From Cytophagales bacterium (GTDB taxonomy: Bacteria; Bacteroidota; Bacteroidia; Cytophagales; Cyclobacteriaceae), in the NCBI GenBank assembly GCA_022360055.1, contig JAKSDO010000209.1:20397-84396 (forward strand): a stretch of 64,000 nt of DNA, in the 5' to 3' direction. The notes below the pieces were generated by a model, which searched no databases, was not told where the DNA came from, and was given only the letters and a program-made list of their open reading frames with translations. A program made the translations under genes and the position numbers. Of the stretch, positions 36,972 through 45,382 are shown piece by piece; positions within the stretch are counted from its first letter, which is position 1; the number at the start of each line of letters is the position of its first letter.

Positions 36972-38195
36972 ATGAATTTCCTAACATCTTTTCCAGATAA
37001 GAAAACATTGCTAAACAATGCAGACCGAAAGGTATTTGACCTGAACGGGCATATCCATACTCCATTTTCTTTCAGCGCCTTTGACAGTATATTGCATATT
37101 TTCAAAATGGCCAACCAAGAGCGTATTAAGGCCGTTGGCATCAATGATTTTATTGTTACCGATGGGCATAAGGCATTTCATGACGGAGCGGTTGCTTCAA
37201 AAGTTTTTCCGCTATTCAATATAGAATTTATGGGGTTGCTAAAAGAAGAACAAACGGCCGGTACGAGAGTGAATGATCCGAACAATCCGGGGAGAACCTA
37301 TTTTAGTGGAAAAGGACTGGACTTTCCATCGAACCCGGATCGGGAGACCCGGGAGCTTCTGGAAAGTGTAAAGGAAGAAAGCAATAGACAGACGGCTCAA
37401 ATGATCGCCCGGCTGAATGATTTTCTTATGGAAATCAATATGCCGTTTGGTATGACCTTCGATGAAGTGAAGTCGAAATATGCCGAAGATTTGGTAAGAG
37501 AAAGACATATTGCCAAAGCGATTAGAAGTAAAGTTTTTGAAGCTGTTCCCAATAAAAAAGAACGGGAAGAATTATTTACAAGAATATTTTCCGGTCAGCG
37601 AGTTGTGTCGCAACTGGACGATATCAATGCACTGGAGAACGAAATTCGGGGACGGGTATTGAAATCCGGTGGCCCGGCCTATGTCCCGGAGGATGATGGC
37701 GCCTTTTTGGAAATAGATAAGGTGATGGATGTCATTGTTAAGATGGGTGGAATTCCCTGCTATCCGGTTTTATTGGATGATAAAAACGGCAGTTTCACCG
37801 AATATGAAGCTGATTTTGTGCAGCTCAGGAAATCCCTGGAATCCATGGGGATCTTTTGTATCGAATTGATTCCGGGCAGAAATGATCTTCGCGTTTTGAA
37901 GAAGTTTGTCGAAGTTTTTCACGGGAAGGATTTTGTAATCACTTTCGGGACAGAGCACAACACCCCGCAATTGGTCCCATTAAAAGTTGATACGCGGGGA
38001 AACATTGATTTGGATGACGATCTGAAAGAAGTTTCTTATCTCGGGGCATGTGTAATAGCCGCTCATCAATACCTGAAGGCAAAAGGAGAAGAAGGCTTTA
38101 TCAATGAGCATGGCGAGGCAAAGCGCGATCAGATTGAAGATTTCAGAACTTTGGGAGCGGCGGTTTTCAATTATTATTTTTCAAACAGACTATGA
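36972..38195 (+). CDS. PHP-domain protein (metal-dependent phosphoesterase-like)
   Basis: A 407-residue protein with PHP motifs: DLNGHIHTPFSFSAFDSI (motif I, His-x-His), GINDFIVTDG, a FNIEFMGL segment replacing the usual E motif and FGTEHNTPQLVP near the end. PHP domains bind two or three metals and hydrolyse phosphomonoesters or phosphodiesters. It could be a sugar-phosphate phosphatase in this operon. It lies 13 bases after the MtlD-like gene and overlaps the next start by four bases. Confidence 0.78.
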   Translation: MNFLTSFPDKKTLLNNADRKVFDLNGHIHTPFSFSAFDSILHIFKMANQERIKAVGINDFIVTDGHKAFHDGAVASKVFPLFNIEFMGLLKEEQTAGTRVNDPNNPGRTYFSGKGLDFPSNPDRETRELLESVKEESNRQTAQMIARLNDFLMEINMPFGMTFDEVKSKYAEDLVRERHIAKAIRSKVFEAVPNKKEREELFTRIFSGQRVVSQLDDINALENEIRGRVLKSGGPAYVPEDDGAFLEIDKVMDVIVKMGGIPCYPVLLDDKNGSFTEYEADFVQLRKSLESMGIFCIELIPGRNDLRVLKKFVEVFHGKDFVITFGTEHNTPQLVPLKVDTRGNIDLDDDLKEVSYLGACVIAAHQYLKAKGEEGFINEHGEAKRDQIEDFRTLGAAVFNYYFSNRL

Positions 38196-40165
38196 AAGAG
38201 GCATTAAACCAGCTTATAGAAATATCCCGGCATTATGGGAACGATAAGGATTTTACCATTGCCAGCGGAGGGAATACATCCGTCAAAAATGATGAAATAA
38301 TGTATGTGAAAGCCAGCGGTTTTGAGTTGGGGAAAATAGGGGAAGAAGGTTATGTGGCCCTGGACCGCAAAATACTTGAAGATTTAAAAACAAAGACATA
38401 CAGCAGCAAGACGGATGAGCGCGAGGCGCAGGTTAAATCCGATTTGTTAAGGAGCAGACGTTACCCGGAACAAAATCGCCGTCCGTCCGTGGAAGCTTCG
38501 GTTCATCATGCCATCAGGTATAAGTTTGTCGTCCACATGCACCCTACCTTGGTGAATGCAGTTATCTGTTCCAAAAACGCCCGGGAAACCATTGAAGAAT
38601 TATTCGGTGAAGCGCAGGTTTTTATTCCGTACATCACACCGGGATATGTGCTGTATAAAGAAATCGAAAACCAAAACAACAAATACTTTGAAGCGCATGG
38701 TAGATATCCACAGGTGTTCTTCTTACAGAATCATGGTGTGTTTGTCGGCGCAGAGACCCTTGATGAAGTAAAGGAAAAGTATGACTGGATCGTCGGCGCC
38801 ATAAAGGAGAAGATAACGAATGTCCTCGAAGTAGAAGATCTCGAGATCCATGAAAATTTCATGGAGATCGTGCCCGCCATACGGGCGGCACTTTCCGTGA
38901 ATAAATTGAAGTTGGCAAGGGTCAGGTGCAATACGCTTATCGATTCGTTTTTAAAAAGCGATGAAAAATTGCGGTATTTAAGCCGTCCCTTCACCCCGGA
39001 TGGCATTGTTTTTTGCGGCTGTAAACCTTTGATCGTGGAAGAGGGAGATGGTGTTAAGGAAACATTGGAAAATTTTACAAGCGGATTGTCCGAATATCGC
39101 ACACGATTGGGATATGATCCGAAAATAATCATGGTCAGGGGATTGGGCGTGATCGCTCCGGGAGATAATATCAATGCTGCCGATGTAGCCATTGATGTTT
39201 TTGAAGACGTGCTTAAAATTGTACATTATTCACGGAACTTCGGCGGACCAAGTCCCATGAATCCGGAAGATGTGAAGTTTATCGAAGAATGGGAAGTAGA
39301 GGCCTACAGAAAAGGTCTGATCGATAAAGGTGGCGTCTCTGCAGCCATTGAAAATAAGATTGCCGTCGTGACCGGTGGCGCAATGGGATTTGGCAAAGGA
39401 ATTGTGGGGGGATTGCTCAATCAGGGGGCTTATGTACAGGTGATAGACCTTAACGAAGAGGTCGGGAAACAGACAATTAGCGAATTTGAGCAGCAGGGTT
39501 ATCTTGGGAAGGTGATTTTCACCAGAGCAAATATAACTGATAGCAGCGAGCTGGAACATGCCGCGAAACAAGTAGTGCGCGCTTTTGGCGGAATTGATTT
39601 GCTGATGTCAAACGCCGGTGTTCTGAAAGCCGGCCCGCTGCACGAGTTGTCCGAGCAGGATTTTGATCTGGTGACCAATGTCAATTATAAAGGCTTTTAC
39701 CTGTGTACGAAAAGTTTCATGAATCCCATGAAGATCCAGCACGAATTTAATCCTGATTTGTTTATGGATATCATTCAGATCAACAGTAAATCCGGCCTGG
39801 AAGGCAGTAATAGAAATTTTGCATATGCCGGGGGAAAATTCGGAGGAATAGGCCTGACCCAATCATTTGCCTTGGAGCTTGTTCCCTGGAATATCAAAGT
39901 CAATGCCGTTTGTCCCGGAAATTTCTTTGAAGGGCCGCTTTGGGCAGATCCCGAAAAAGGATTGTTTGCCCAATACCTGAAGGCAGGGAAAGTGCCCGGA
40001 GCTAAAACAGTCGAAGATGTGAAAGCTTTTTACGAGCGTAAGGTGCCGATGAATCGAGGTTGTCAACCGGAAGATGTTATGAAGGCCATTACCTATATTA
40101 TCGATCAGAAATATGAAACCGGGCAGGCCGTCCCCGTAACAGGCGGTCAGGTGATGCTGAACTAG
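38192..40165 (+). CDS. Class II aldolase / short-chain dehydrogenase fusion (RhaD-like)
   Basis: A 657-residue bifunctional protein like the rhamnulose-1-phosphate aldolase/lactaldehyde dehydrogenase fusions. The aldolase/adducin half (residues 1 to about 385) has IASGGNTSVKNDEIMYVKASG and zinc histidines in VHHAIRYKFVVHMHP and LQNHGVFVGAE. The SDR half starts at KIAVVTGGAMGFGKGIVGGL and has NAGVLKAGPL and the Ser...Tyr-x3-Lys site (SKSGLEGSNRNFAYAGGKFG). It would split a ketose-1-phosphate into DHAP and an aldehyde and oxidise an alcohol or aldehyde product. The actual sugar is not defined; no isomerase is present. Confidence 0.87.
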   Translation: MKEALNQLIEISRHYGNDKDFTIASGGNTSVKNDEIMYVKASGFELGKIGEEGYVALDRKILEDLKTKTYSSKTDEREAQVKSDLLRSRRYPEQNRRPSVEASVHHAIRYKFVVHMHPTLVNAVICSKNARETIEELFGEAQVFIPYITPGYVLYKEIENQNNKYFEAHGRYPQVFFLQNHGVFVGAETLDEVKEKYDWIVGAIKEKITNVLEVEDLEIHENFMEIVPAIRAALSVNKLKLARVRCNTLIDSFLKSDEKLRYLSRPFTPDGIVFCGCKPLIVEEGDGVKETLENFTSGLSEYRTRLGYDPKIIMVRGLGVIAPGDNINAADVAIDVFEDVLKIVHYSRNFGGPSPMNPEDVKFIEEWEVEAYRKGLIDKGGVSAAIENKIAVVTGGAMGFGKGIVGGLLNQGAYVQVIDLNEEVGKQTISEFEQQGYLGKVIFTRANITDSSELEHAAKQVVRAFGGIDLLMSNAGVLKAGPLHELSEQDFDLVTNVNYKGFYLCTKSFMNPMKIQHEFNPDLFMDIIQINSKSGLEGSNRNFAYAGGKFGGIGLTQSFALELVPWNIKVNAVCPGNFFEGPLWADPEKGLFAQYLKAGKVPGAKTVEDVKAFYERKVPMNRGCQPEDVMKAITYIIDQKYETGQAVPVTGGQVMLN

Positions 40166-40195
40166 GTGCCGGTATCAATCCCTCGGGCCCGGCAC
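40166..40195 (+). repeat. GC-rich intercistronic inverted repeat
   Basis: GTGCCGG (40166-40172) and CCGGCAC (40189-40195) are perfect reverse complements immediately after the aldolase stop; outer bases CTAGG/CCTAG (40162-40166/40201-40205) extend an alternative stem. There is no T-tract, so an mRNA stabiliser or processing site fits better than a terminator. Confidence 0.5.
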
Positions 40196-40244
40196 CCGGG
40201 CCTAGAAATGAAATATGAAACCGGTAGGACCGGAGCAAATTCAG

Positions 40245-40278
40245 GACACACGAGCATGATTGTATTGCTCTGTGTGTC
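40245..40278 (+). repeat. Strong 12-bp hairpin before the reductase gene
   Basis: GACACACGAGCA (40245-40256) pairs with TGCTC-t-GTGTGTC (40266-40278) with one bulged T and a 9-base loop. It sits 24 bases upstream of the next ATG (40302). It may separate expression of the two halves of the operon. Confidence 0.55.
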
Positions 40279-40301
40279 AGCAATCTAAAAAATATAAACG
40301 G

Positions 40302-41576
40302 ATGAAAACAAAAGCGATACGATTACACGGAAAGGACGATTTGAGACTGGAAGAATTTGATCTTCCCGCAATGAAAGAAGATGAGATACTGGCAAAGGTC
40401 GTGAGCGACAGTTTGTGTATGTCGTCCTACAAAGCTGCAAAGCAAGGGGCAGATCACAAGCGGGTGCCCGACGATGTCGAACAGAGACCGGTTATGATCG
40501 GTCATGAATTTGCCGGTGAGATTATAGCCGTAGGGAAAAAATGGCAGGATAGATTTACACCGGGCAAAAAATTCAGTATTCAGCCCGCCTTGAATTATAA
40601 AGGCAGCCTGGATGCCCCCGGGTATTCATATCATTATATTGGCGGAGATGCCACCTACATCATAATCCCCAACGAAGTTATGGAGATGAACTGCCTGTTG
40701 GAATACGACGGTGAAGGCTATTTCCCGGCTTCATTGAGCGAGCCGTACTCTTGTGTAGCCGGCACATTTCATGCGCACTATCATACCAAATATGGTTCCT
40801 ATGTACATCACATGGGAATAGTCGAAGGTGGAAATATGGCGATTCTTGCCGGCGCCGGCCCGATGGGATTGGCGGCAATTGACTATATCATACATTGTGA
40901 CCGTAAACCAAAATTATTAGTTGTGACGGATATCAGTGATGACCGGTTGAATCGGGCGGAAGCCTTATTGGGAAAAGCAGAGGCGGCCAGGAATGGTGTT
41001 GAAATAAAATATGTGAATACGACAAAAGTTGGTGATCCCGTTGCGGAATTGAGATCATACACACATGACAAAGGATATGACGACGTATTGGTGTTTGCCC
41101 CGGTCAGGCAGGTCATCGAACAAGGAGATGCTATTTTGGGCCATGACGGCTGCCTGAATTTCTTTGCGGGACCTTCCGATCCTAACTTCACTGCGGAATT
41201 CAATTTTTATAACGCCCATTATCAATTTACACATATTGTCGGAACAAGTGGCGGGAATACCAATGATATGGTGGAATCGCTCAAAATGATGTCTCAGGAT
41301 TTGATAAATCCTGCCTTGCTGGTGACGCATATAGGCGGTTTGAATTCCGTTCCGGAGGCTACCTTGAATTTGCCGAATATTCCCGGAGGGAAAAAGTTGA
41401 TTTATACGCATCTCAATTTCGACCTGGTCGCGATTGATGATTTTGCCCAAAAAAGTGCCGAAAATTCATTGTTTGGGGAATTGGATAGAATTTGCAAAAA
41501 GCATGGGGGGCTGTGGTCCGTGGAAGCTGAGACGTACTTGCTGGAAAATGCCGAGAAACACGGGATGATGCTGTAG
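40302..41576 (+). CDS. Zinc-type dehydrogenase, L-sorbose-1-phosphate reductase-like
   Basis: A 424-residue medium-chain dehydrogenase close to SorE-type L-sorbose-1-phosphate reductases, which reduce sorbose-1-phosphate to glucitol-6-phosphate. Visible marks are LCMSSYKAAKQG, IGHEFAGEI (GHE motif), SIQPALNYKGSLDAPGYSY, the Rossmann GAGPMGLAAIDYII and NLPNIPGGKKLIYTH. The catalytic zinc ligands fit as Cys in LCMSS and His-Glu in GHEFAG. The ATG at 40302 is used; the upstream in-frame start lies in a hairpin. In this operon it could work back-to-back with the MtlD-like enzyme to turn a ketose-1-phosphate into fructose-6-phosphate. Confidence 0.86.
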   Translation: MKTKAIRLHGKDDLRLEEFDLPAMKEDEILAKVVSDSLCMSSYKAAKQGADHKRVPDDVEQRPVMIGHEFAGEIIAVGKKWQDRFTPGKKFSIQPALNYKGSLDAPGYSYHYIGGDATYIIIPNEVMEMNCLLEYDGEGYFPASLSEPYSCVAGTFHAHYHTKYGSYVHHMGIVEGGNMAILAGAGPMGLAAIDYIIHCDRKPKLLVVTDISDDRLNRAEALLGKAEAARNGVEIKYVNTTKVGDPVAELRSYTHDKGYDDVLVFAPVRQVIEQGDAILGHDGCLNFFAGPSDPNFTAEFNFYNAHYQFTHIVGTSGGNTNDMVESLKMMSQDLINPALLVTHIGGLNSVPEATLNLPNIPGGKKLIYTHLNFDLVAIDDFAQKSAENSLFGELDRICKKHGGLWSVEAETYLLENAEKHGMML

Positions 41577-41621
41577 ATTTTTGTTATTTTACTTGAAGTT
41601 TCCTTTATTGGCTAACCTGTT

Positions 41622-41741
41622 ATGATGAAAACAATTTATGTCGATACTTCCGTAAGTGGTGCGTATTTCCGGCAAAAAAAGGCAGGTTTAAGTTGTTCAC
41701 GAGGTTTGTTGTTGAAAGTTATAAAAGGATCAATTTTTTAA
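41622..41741 (+). pseudogene. PIN-domain gene remnant
   Basis: A 39-residue frame reading MMKTIYVDTSVSGAYF then a short tail LLLKVIKGSIF. The first part is the typical N-terminus of PIN-domain nucleases (K.IYVDTSV.G.YF, with the first metal Asp), and the end resembles the next helix-strand (F..V..G.F). A normal protein has 130-150 residues, so this is an internal deletion remnant caught in the operon, 13 bases before the kinase start. Confidence 0.45.
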
Positions 41742-41754
41742 TCTTCATCGCATT

Positions 41755-43251
41755 ATGGAAAACTATCACATTGCCGTACTCGATATTGGAAAGACCAATA
41801 AGAAAATTTTCATTTACAATCCTGAATTGAAGATTGTTGGTCAGGAGTTTACCCGAATTCCCGAAATCGAGGATAACCGTATTTTATTGGATGACGTCGA
41901 ATCCTTGAAATCATGGATTTTGGATACATTTTCAAAGCTGTCGAAGCAGTTTGATATCAAGGTGATCACCACTTCGGCGCACGGTGCCACCTATTCTTTG
42001 GTGGATGAATCCGCAAATAGTGTTGTCCCCCAGGTCGCCTACAATACGGATCCGGGCGAGAAATTTCACGACGAATTCTTTAACCGCTTTGGTGACCCGG
42101 TTGAATTGCAGAAATCGACGGCAACGCCGAATTTCAATTTATTGATCAATCCGGCAAAAGGGATTTTATATACCAAGGAAAAATATGCGCATCAGTTTCG
42201 GAAGGTAAAGCGGATTTTGCTTTATCCGCAGTTTTTTGGGTTTTGGTTGACAGGTAATGCCTGTGCCGATCCGACATATGTAGGCAATCATACCTATCTC
42301 TGGAATTTTGAAAAGAGGGATTGGTCCGATGTGGTGGACAAGCTTGGCATCAGGCATTTGCTGCCGCGGTCCTTCAAAAATCCGTGGGAATCTCTCGGGG
42401 TTATTAAGGAAGATATTGCTGAAAGGACCGGTCTCTCAAAAGCAACCATTGTCACTACCGGAATCCATGATTCCAATGCTTCTATGCTGCCTTACATGAT
42501 ATCTATGCAGGAGCCATTCCTGCTTAATTCGACAGGCACCTGGTGTGTAATCATGAACGAGAAGGAGGATGTTAAATTCAAAAATGAAGAGCTGGGTAAG
42601 GTGGTTTTTTACAACCTCAATGCATTTTGGAAGCCGATTAAGACAGCCATTTTTTTGGGGGGCATGGAATTTGAACATTATGCCGGAATGCTCCAAAGAA
42701 TTCACAATAGGTCGGATTACCCGGCATTTAGGGAAGAGGTATATCAGCAGGTAATTGACGACTGCGAAGAATTCATCTTGCCGAGTGTGGCAAAAGGCAT
42801 TGGGCAGTTCCCGGACTCCAGGCCTAGAATTGTTGAGAGAAGTGCTGTTTTTTCATTGGAGGAAGTAGAATCCGGCAAATCAATTCCGGCATTTTTCCGG
42901 GATTACGAAAAAGCGTTAGCCGTATTGAACTTGTCGCTGGCTATTCAGACCAAAGTTTCATTCGACAGGGCAGACATGACCGAAGGAATGCAGGTATTTA
43001 CAGAAGGTGGTTTCAGCAGGAATGATAGCTATAACACATTGATGACCTCATTTTATCCTCACTCGGATTTCTATTTGACCGACCTGAAAGAAGCGTCTGC
43101 ATTTGGCGCTGCAATTACCGGGAAAATGGCGGTTGAAAAAATAGATGTAAAATCGTTGGGATCCTTTATTTCCATAGATAAGAAACATGTCCCAAAAAAT
43201 AAATTGACCGGTATCGGAAACTATTTTCAGAAATTCGTCTCATTGATTTGA
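41755..43251 (+). CDS. FGGY-family carbohydrate kinase
   Basis: A 498-residue sugar kinase of the FGGY family. N-terminal phosphate motif AVLDIGKTNKKIFIYN, middle GIHDSNASMLPYM (with the catalytic Asp) and NSTGTWCVIM, and a C-terminal FTEGGFSRNDSYNTLM followed by ASAFGAAITGKMA for nucleotide binding. Closest in style to rhamnulokinase/fuculokinase-like members that phosphorylate a ketose on C1. It would feed the aldolase or the sorbose-1-phosphate reductase-like enzyme. Last gene of the GntR-controlled operon; glgX follows 67 bases downstream and may be cotranscribed. Confidence 0.9.
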   Translation: MENYHIAVLDIGKTNKKIFIYNPELKIVGQEFTRIPEIEDNRILLDDVESLKSWILDTFSKLSKQFDIKVITTSAHGATYSLVDESANSVVPQVAYNTDPGEKFHDEFFNRFGDPVELQKSTATPNFNLLINPAKGILYTKEKYAHQFRKVKRILLYPQFFGFWLTGNACADPTYVGNHTYLWNFEKRDWSDVVDKLGIRHLLPRSFKNPWESLGVIKEDIAERTGLSKATIVTTGIHDSNASMLPYMISMQEPFLLNSTGTWCVIMNEKEDVKFKNEELGKVVFYNLNAFWKPIKTAIFLGGMEFEHYAGMLQRIHNRSDYPAFREEVYQQVIDDCEEFILPSVAKGIGQFPDSRPRIVERSAVFSLEEVESGKSIPAFFRDYEKALAVLNLSLAIQTKVSFDRADMTEGMQVFTEGGFSRNDSYNTLMTSFYPHSDFYLTDLKEASAFGAAITGKMAVEKIDVKSLGSFISIDKKHVPKNKLTGIGNYFQKFVSLI

Positions 43252-43318
43252 GACAGAAGCTTTTATAATAGGTAATTTTTTCGAATCTTGTGCTCCATTT
43301 CTTGAAGAAACAATTTGA

Positions 43319-45379
43319 ATGGTAAGTTTCGTAAATATTCCTTTTGGAAACAGTCATCCCCTGGGTGCCACCTGCTATCCGGAAGGGGTTAACTTCAGCA
43401 TTTTCTCAAAAAATGCCAGGCAGATTGACCTTTTATTATTTGACAGCGAGCGGGATGCGGAACCGAGCGAAGTTTACAAACTCGATCCGCAGAAAAACAG
43501 AACGTTCTATTACTGGCACATTTTTCTCCCGGGCATAAAGCCGGGACAGCTTTACGGTTATCGCGCCTATGGCCCGAAAAGCCCGACCCCCGGAGATATG
43601 TTCGATGAGAATAAGCTGTTGATCGATCCGTATGCCAGGGCCCTTGCCGGACGTAAAATTTATTCCAGACAGGCGGCGCGATCACCCGGAAATAACTTTG
43701 GATCAGCCATGAAATGTGTGGTTGTTGATCCGCATCAATATGACTGGGGGAGTGATTTGCCAATTCAGCGACCTTATTCGGAGTCCATCATTTACGAAAT
43801 GCATGTGGGAGGATTCACCAAAAATCCCAATTCCGGTATAGAAGCGTCGAAGCGGGGGACCTATTTGGGCCTGATTGAGAAAATTCCATATCTTAAGGAA
43901 CTTGGAGTTACGGCTGTGGAACTGATGCCTGTCCAGTTTTTTGATGAGCAGGACGCACAACCCGGTTTGTCGAATTATTGGGGATACAGCCAGATTGCTT
44001 TTTTTGCGCCGCATTCGGGGTATGGGGTGAGTGATGACCCGATCGAAGTTGTCAATGAGTTTCGGGAAATGGTGAAAGCACTTCACAGAGCCGGAATTGA
44101 GGTGATATTGGACGTAGTGTTTAATCATACTGCCGAAGGGGGTATGGACGGGCCGATTCTTTCGTTTCGCGGACTTGAAAATAAGGCATACTACATTCTC
44201 AATGATGAAAAAAACGCGTACCTGGACTATTCGGGGTGTGGCAATACGGTAAATGCCAATCACTCAATCGTGCGTCGGATGATCATGGACTGTCTGAGAA
44301 GCTGGGTAACCGAATACCACATAGATGGTTTTCGTTTTGACCTGGCATCCGTCCTATCCAGGGATGAGCTCGGGGAACCGCTGGAAAATCCTCCTGTTTT
44401 ATGGGAGATCGAATCCGACCCGGTTTTGGCGGGGACAAAAATAATTGCGGAAGCCTGGGATGCTGCCGGACTGTATCAGGTAGGTTCTTTTATTGGTGAC
44501 CGTTGGGCGGAATGGAATGGTAAATACCGGGATCATGTCCGCAGATTTATGAAGGGAGATAAGGGTATGATCTCAAAGTTTGCATCCAAAATTATGGCCA
44601 GTCCCGATATTTACATGGATCCGGCGCGAGAGCCGAACCGAAGCATCCATTTTGTTTCATGTCACGACGGTTTTACGCTAAATGATCTGGTGAGCTATAA
44701 TCTAAAGCACAATGAAGCAAACCTTGAAGATAACAGGGATGGGTCCAACACAAATTTCAGTTGGAACTGCGGCGTAGAAGGAGAAACATTCGATCCGTAC
44801 ATCAACGAATTGAGACTTCGGCAGATCAAAAATTTTCTCACCCTGACTTTTATTTCTCAAGGGACGCCGATGCTTTTGATGGGAGATGAGGTTCGGCGTT
44901 CGCAAAGGGGAAACAATAACACGTATTGTCAGGATAATGCGACTGGATGGTTCGATTGGGAATTGGTAAAGAAGCATGCGGATCTGTTGGGCTTCGTTAA
45001 AGGACTGATCGCATTCACTCTAAACAAGAAGATATTTAAAATCAAGGACCTGCTGGCTACGCCGGAAGATATCGATGAACCGCATATTACCTGGCATGGG
45101 GTGCATTTAAATAAACCCGATTGGTCGGAAAATTCCCGGAGTCTGGCATTTACATTGTTTCACCCGGCAGCTAATGAGATCATACACGTCATTGTAAATG
45201 CTTACTGGAAAAAACTGAAATTTCAGATCCCCAAGCTGGTTGAAAAAAAATGGTATAAAATTGTGGATACTTCCGAAGTTGCCGGTAAAGATTTTAGTGC
45301 GCTTGGCAAAGGTGCTACGATCGATCAACGCAAAATCCAGGTACCGGACCGGTCGATCATCGTTATGATGGCAAAATAA
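43319..45379 (+). CDS. glgX: Glycogen debranching enzyme GlgX (GH13_11 isoamylase type)
   Basis: A 686-residue enzyme that hydrolyses alpha-1,6 branches of glycogen limit dextrin. CBM48-like N-terminus (PLGATCYPEGVNFSIFSKNA), catalytic barrel with DVVFNHTAEGG (region I), DGFRFDLASVLSR (nucleophile Asp, region II), IIAEAWDAAG (acid Glu, region III) and FVSCHDGFTLNDLVSYN (Asp, region IV), and the C-terminal beta domain. Length and order match GlgX. It converges with the sensor kinase gene, whose stop is only three bases away. No glycogen synthase or phosphorylase is in the window. Confidence 0.94.
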   Translation: MVSFVNIPFGNSHPLGATCYPEGVNFSIFSKNARQIDLLLFDSERDAEPSEVYKLDPQKNRTFYYWHIFLPGIKPGQLYGYRAYGPKSPTPGDMFDENKLLIDPYARALAGRKIYSRQAARSPGNNFGSAMKCVVVDPHQYDWGSDLPIQRPYSESIIYEMHVGGFTKNPNSGIEASKRGTYLGLIEKIPYLKELGVTAVELMPVQFFDEQDAQPGLSNYWGYSQIAFFAPHSGYGVSDDPIEVVNEFREMVKALHRAGIEVILDVVFNHTAEGGMDGPILSFRGLENKAYYILNDEKNAYLDYSGCGNTVNANHSIVRRMIMDCLRSWVTEYHIDGFRFDLASVLSRDELGEPLENPPVLWEIESDPVLAGTKIIAEAWDAAGLYQVGSFIGDRWAEWNGKYRDHVRRFMKGDKGMISKFASKIMASPDIYMDPAREPNRSIHFVSCHDGFTLNDLVSYNLKHNEANLEDNRDGSNTNFSWNCGVEGETFDPYINELRLRQIKNFLTLTFISQGTPMLLMGDEVRRSQRGNNNTYCQDNATGWFDWELVKKHADLLGFVKGLIAFTLNKKIFKIKDLLATPEDIDEPHITWHGVHLNKPDWSENSRSLAFTLFHPAANEIIHVIVNAYWKKLKFQIPKLVEKKWYKIVDTSEVAGKDFSALGKGATIDQRKIQVPDRSIIVMMAK

Positions 45380-45382
45380 TAT

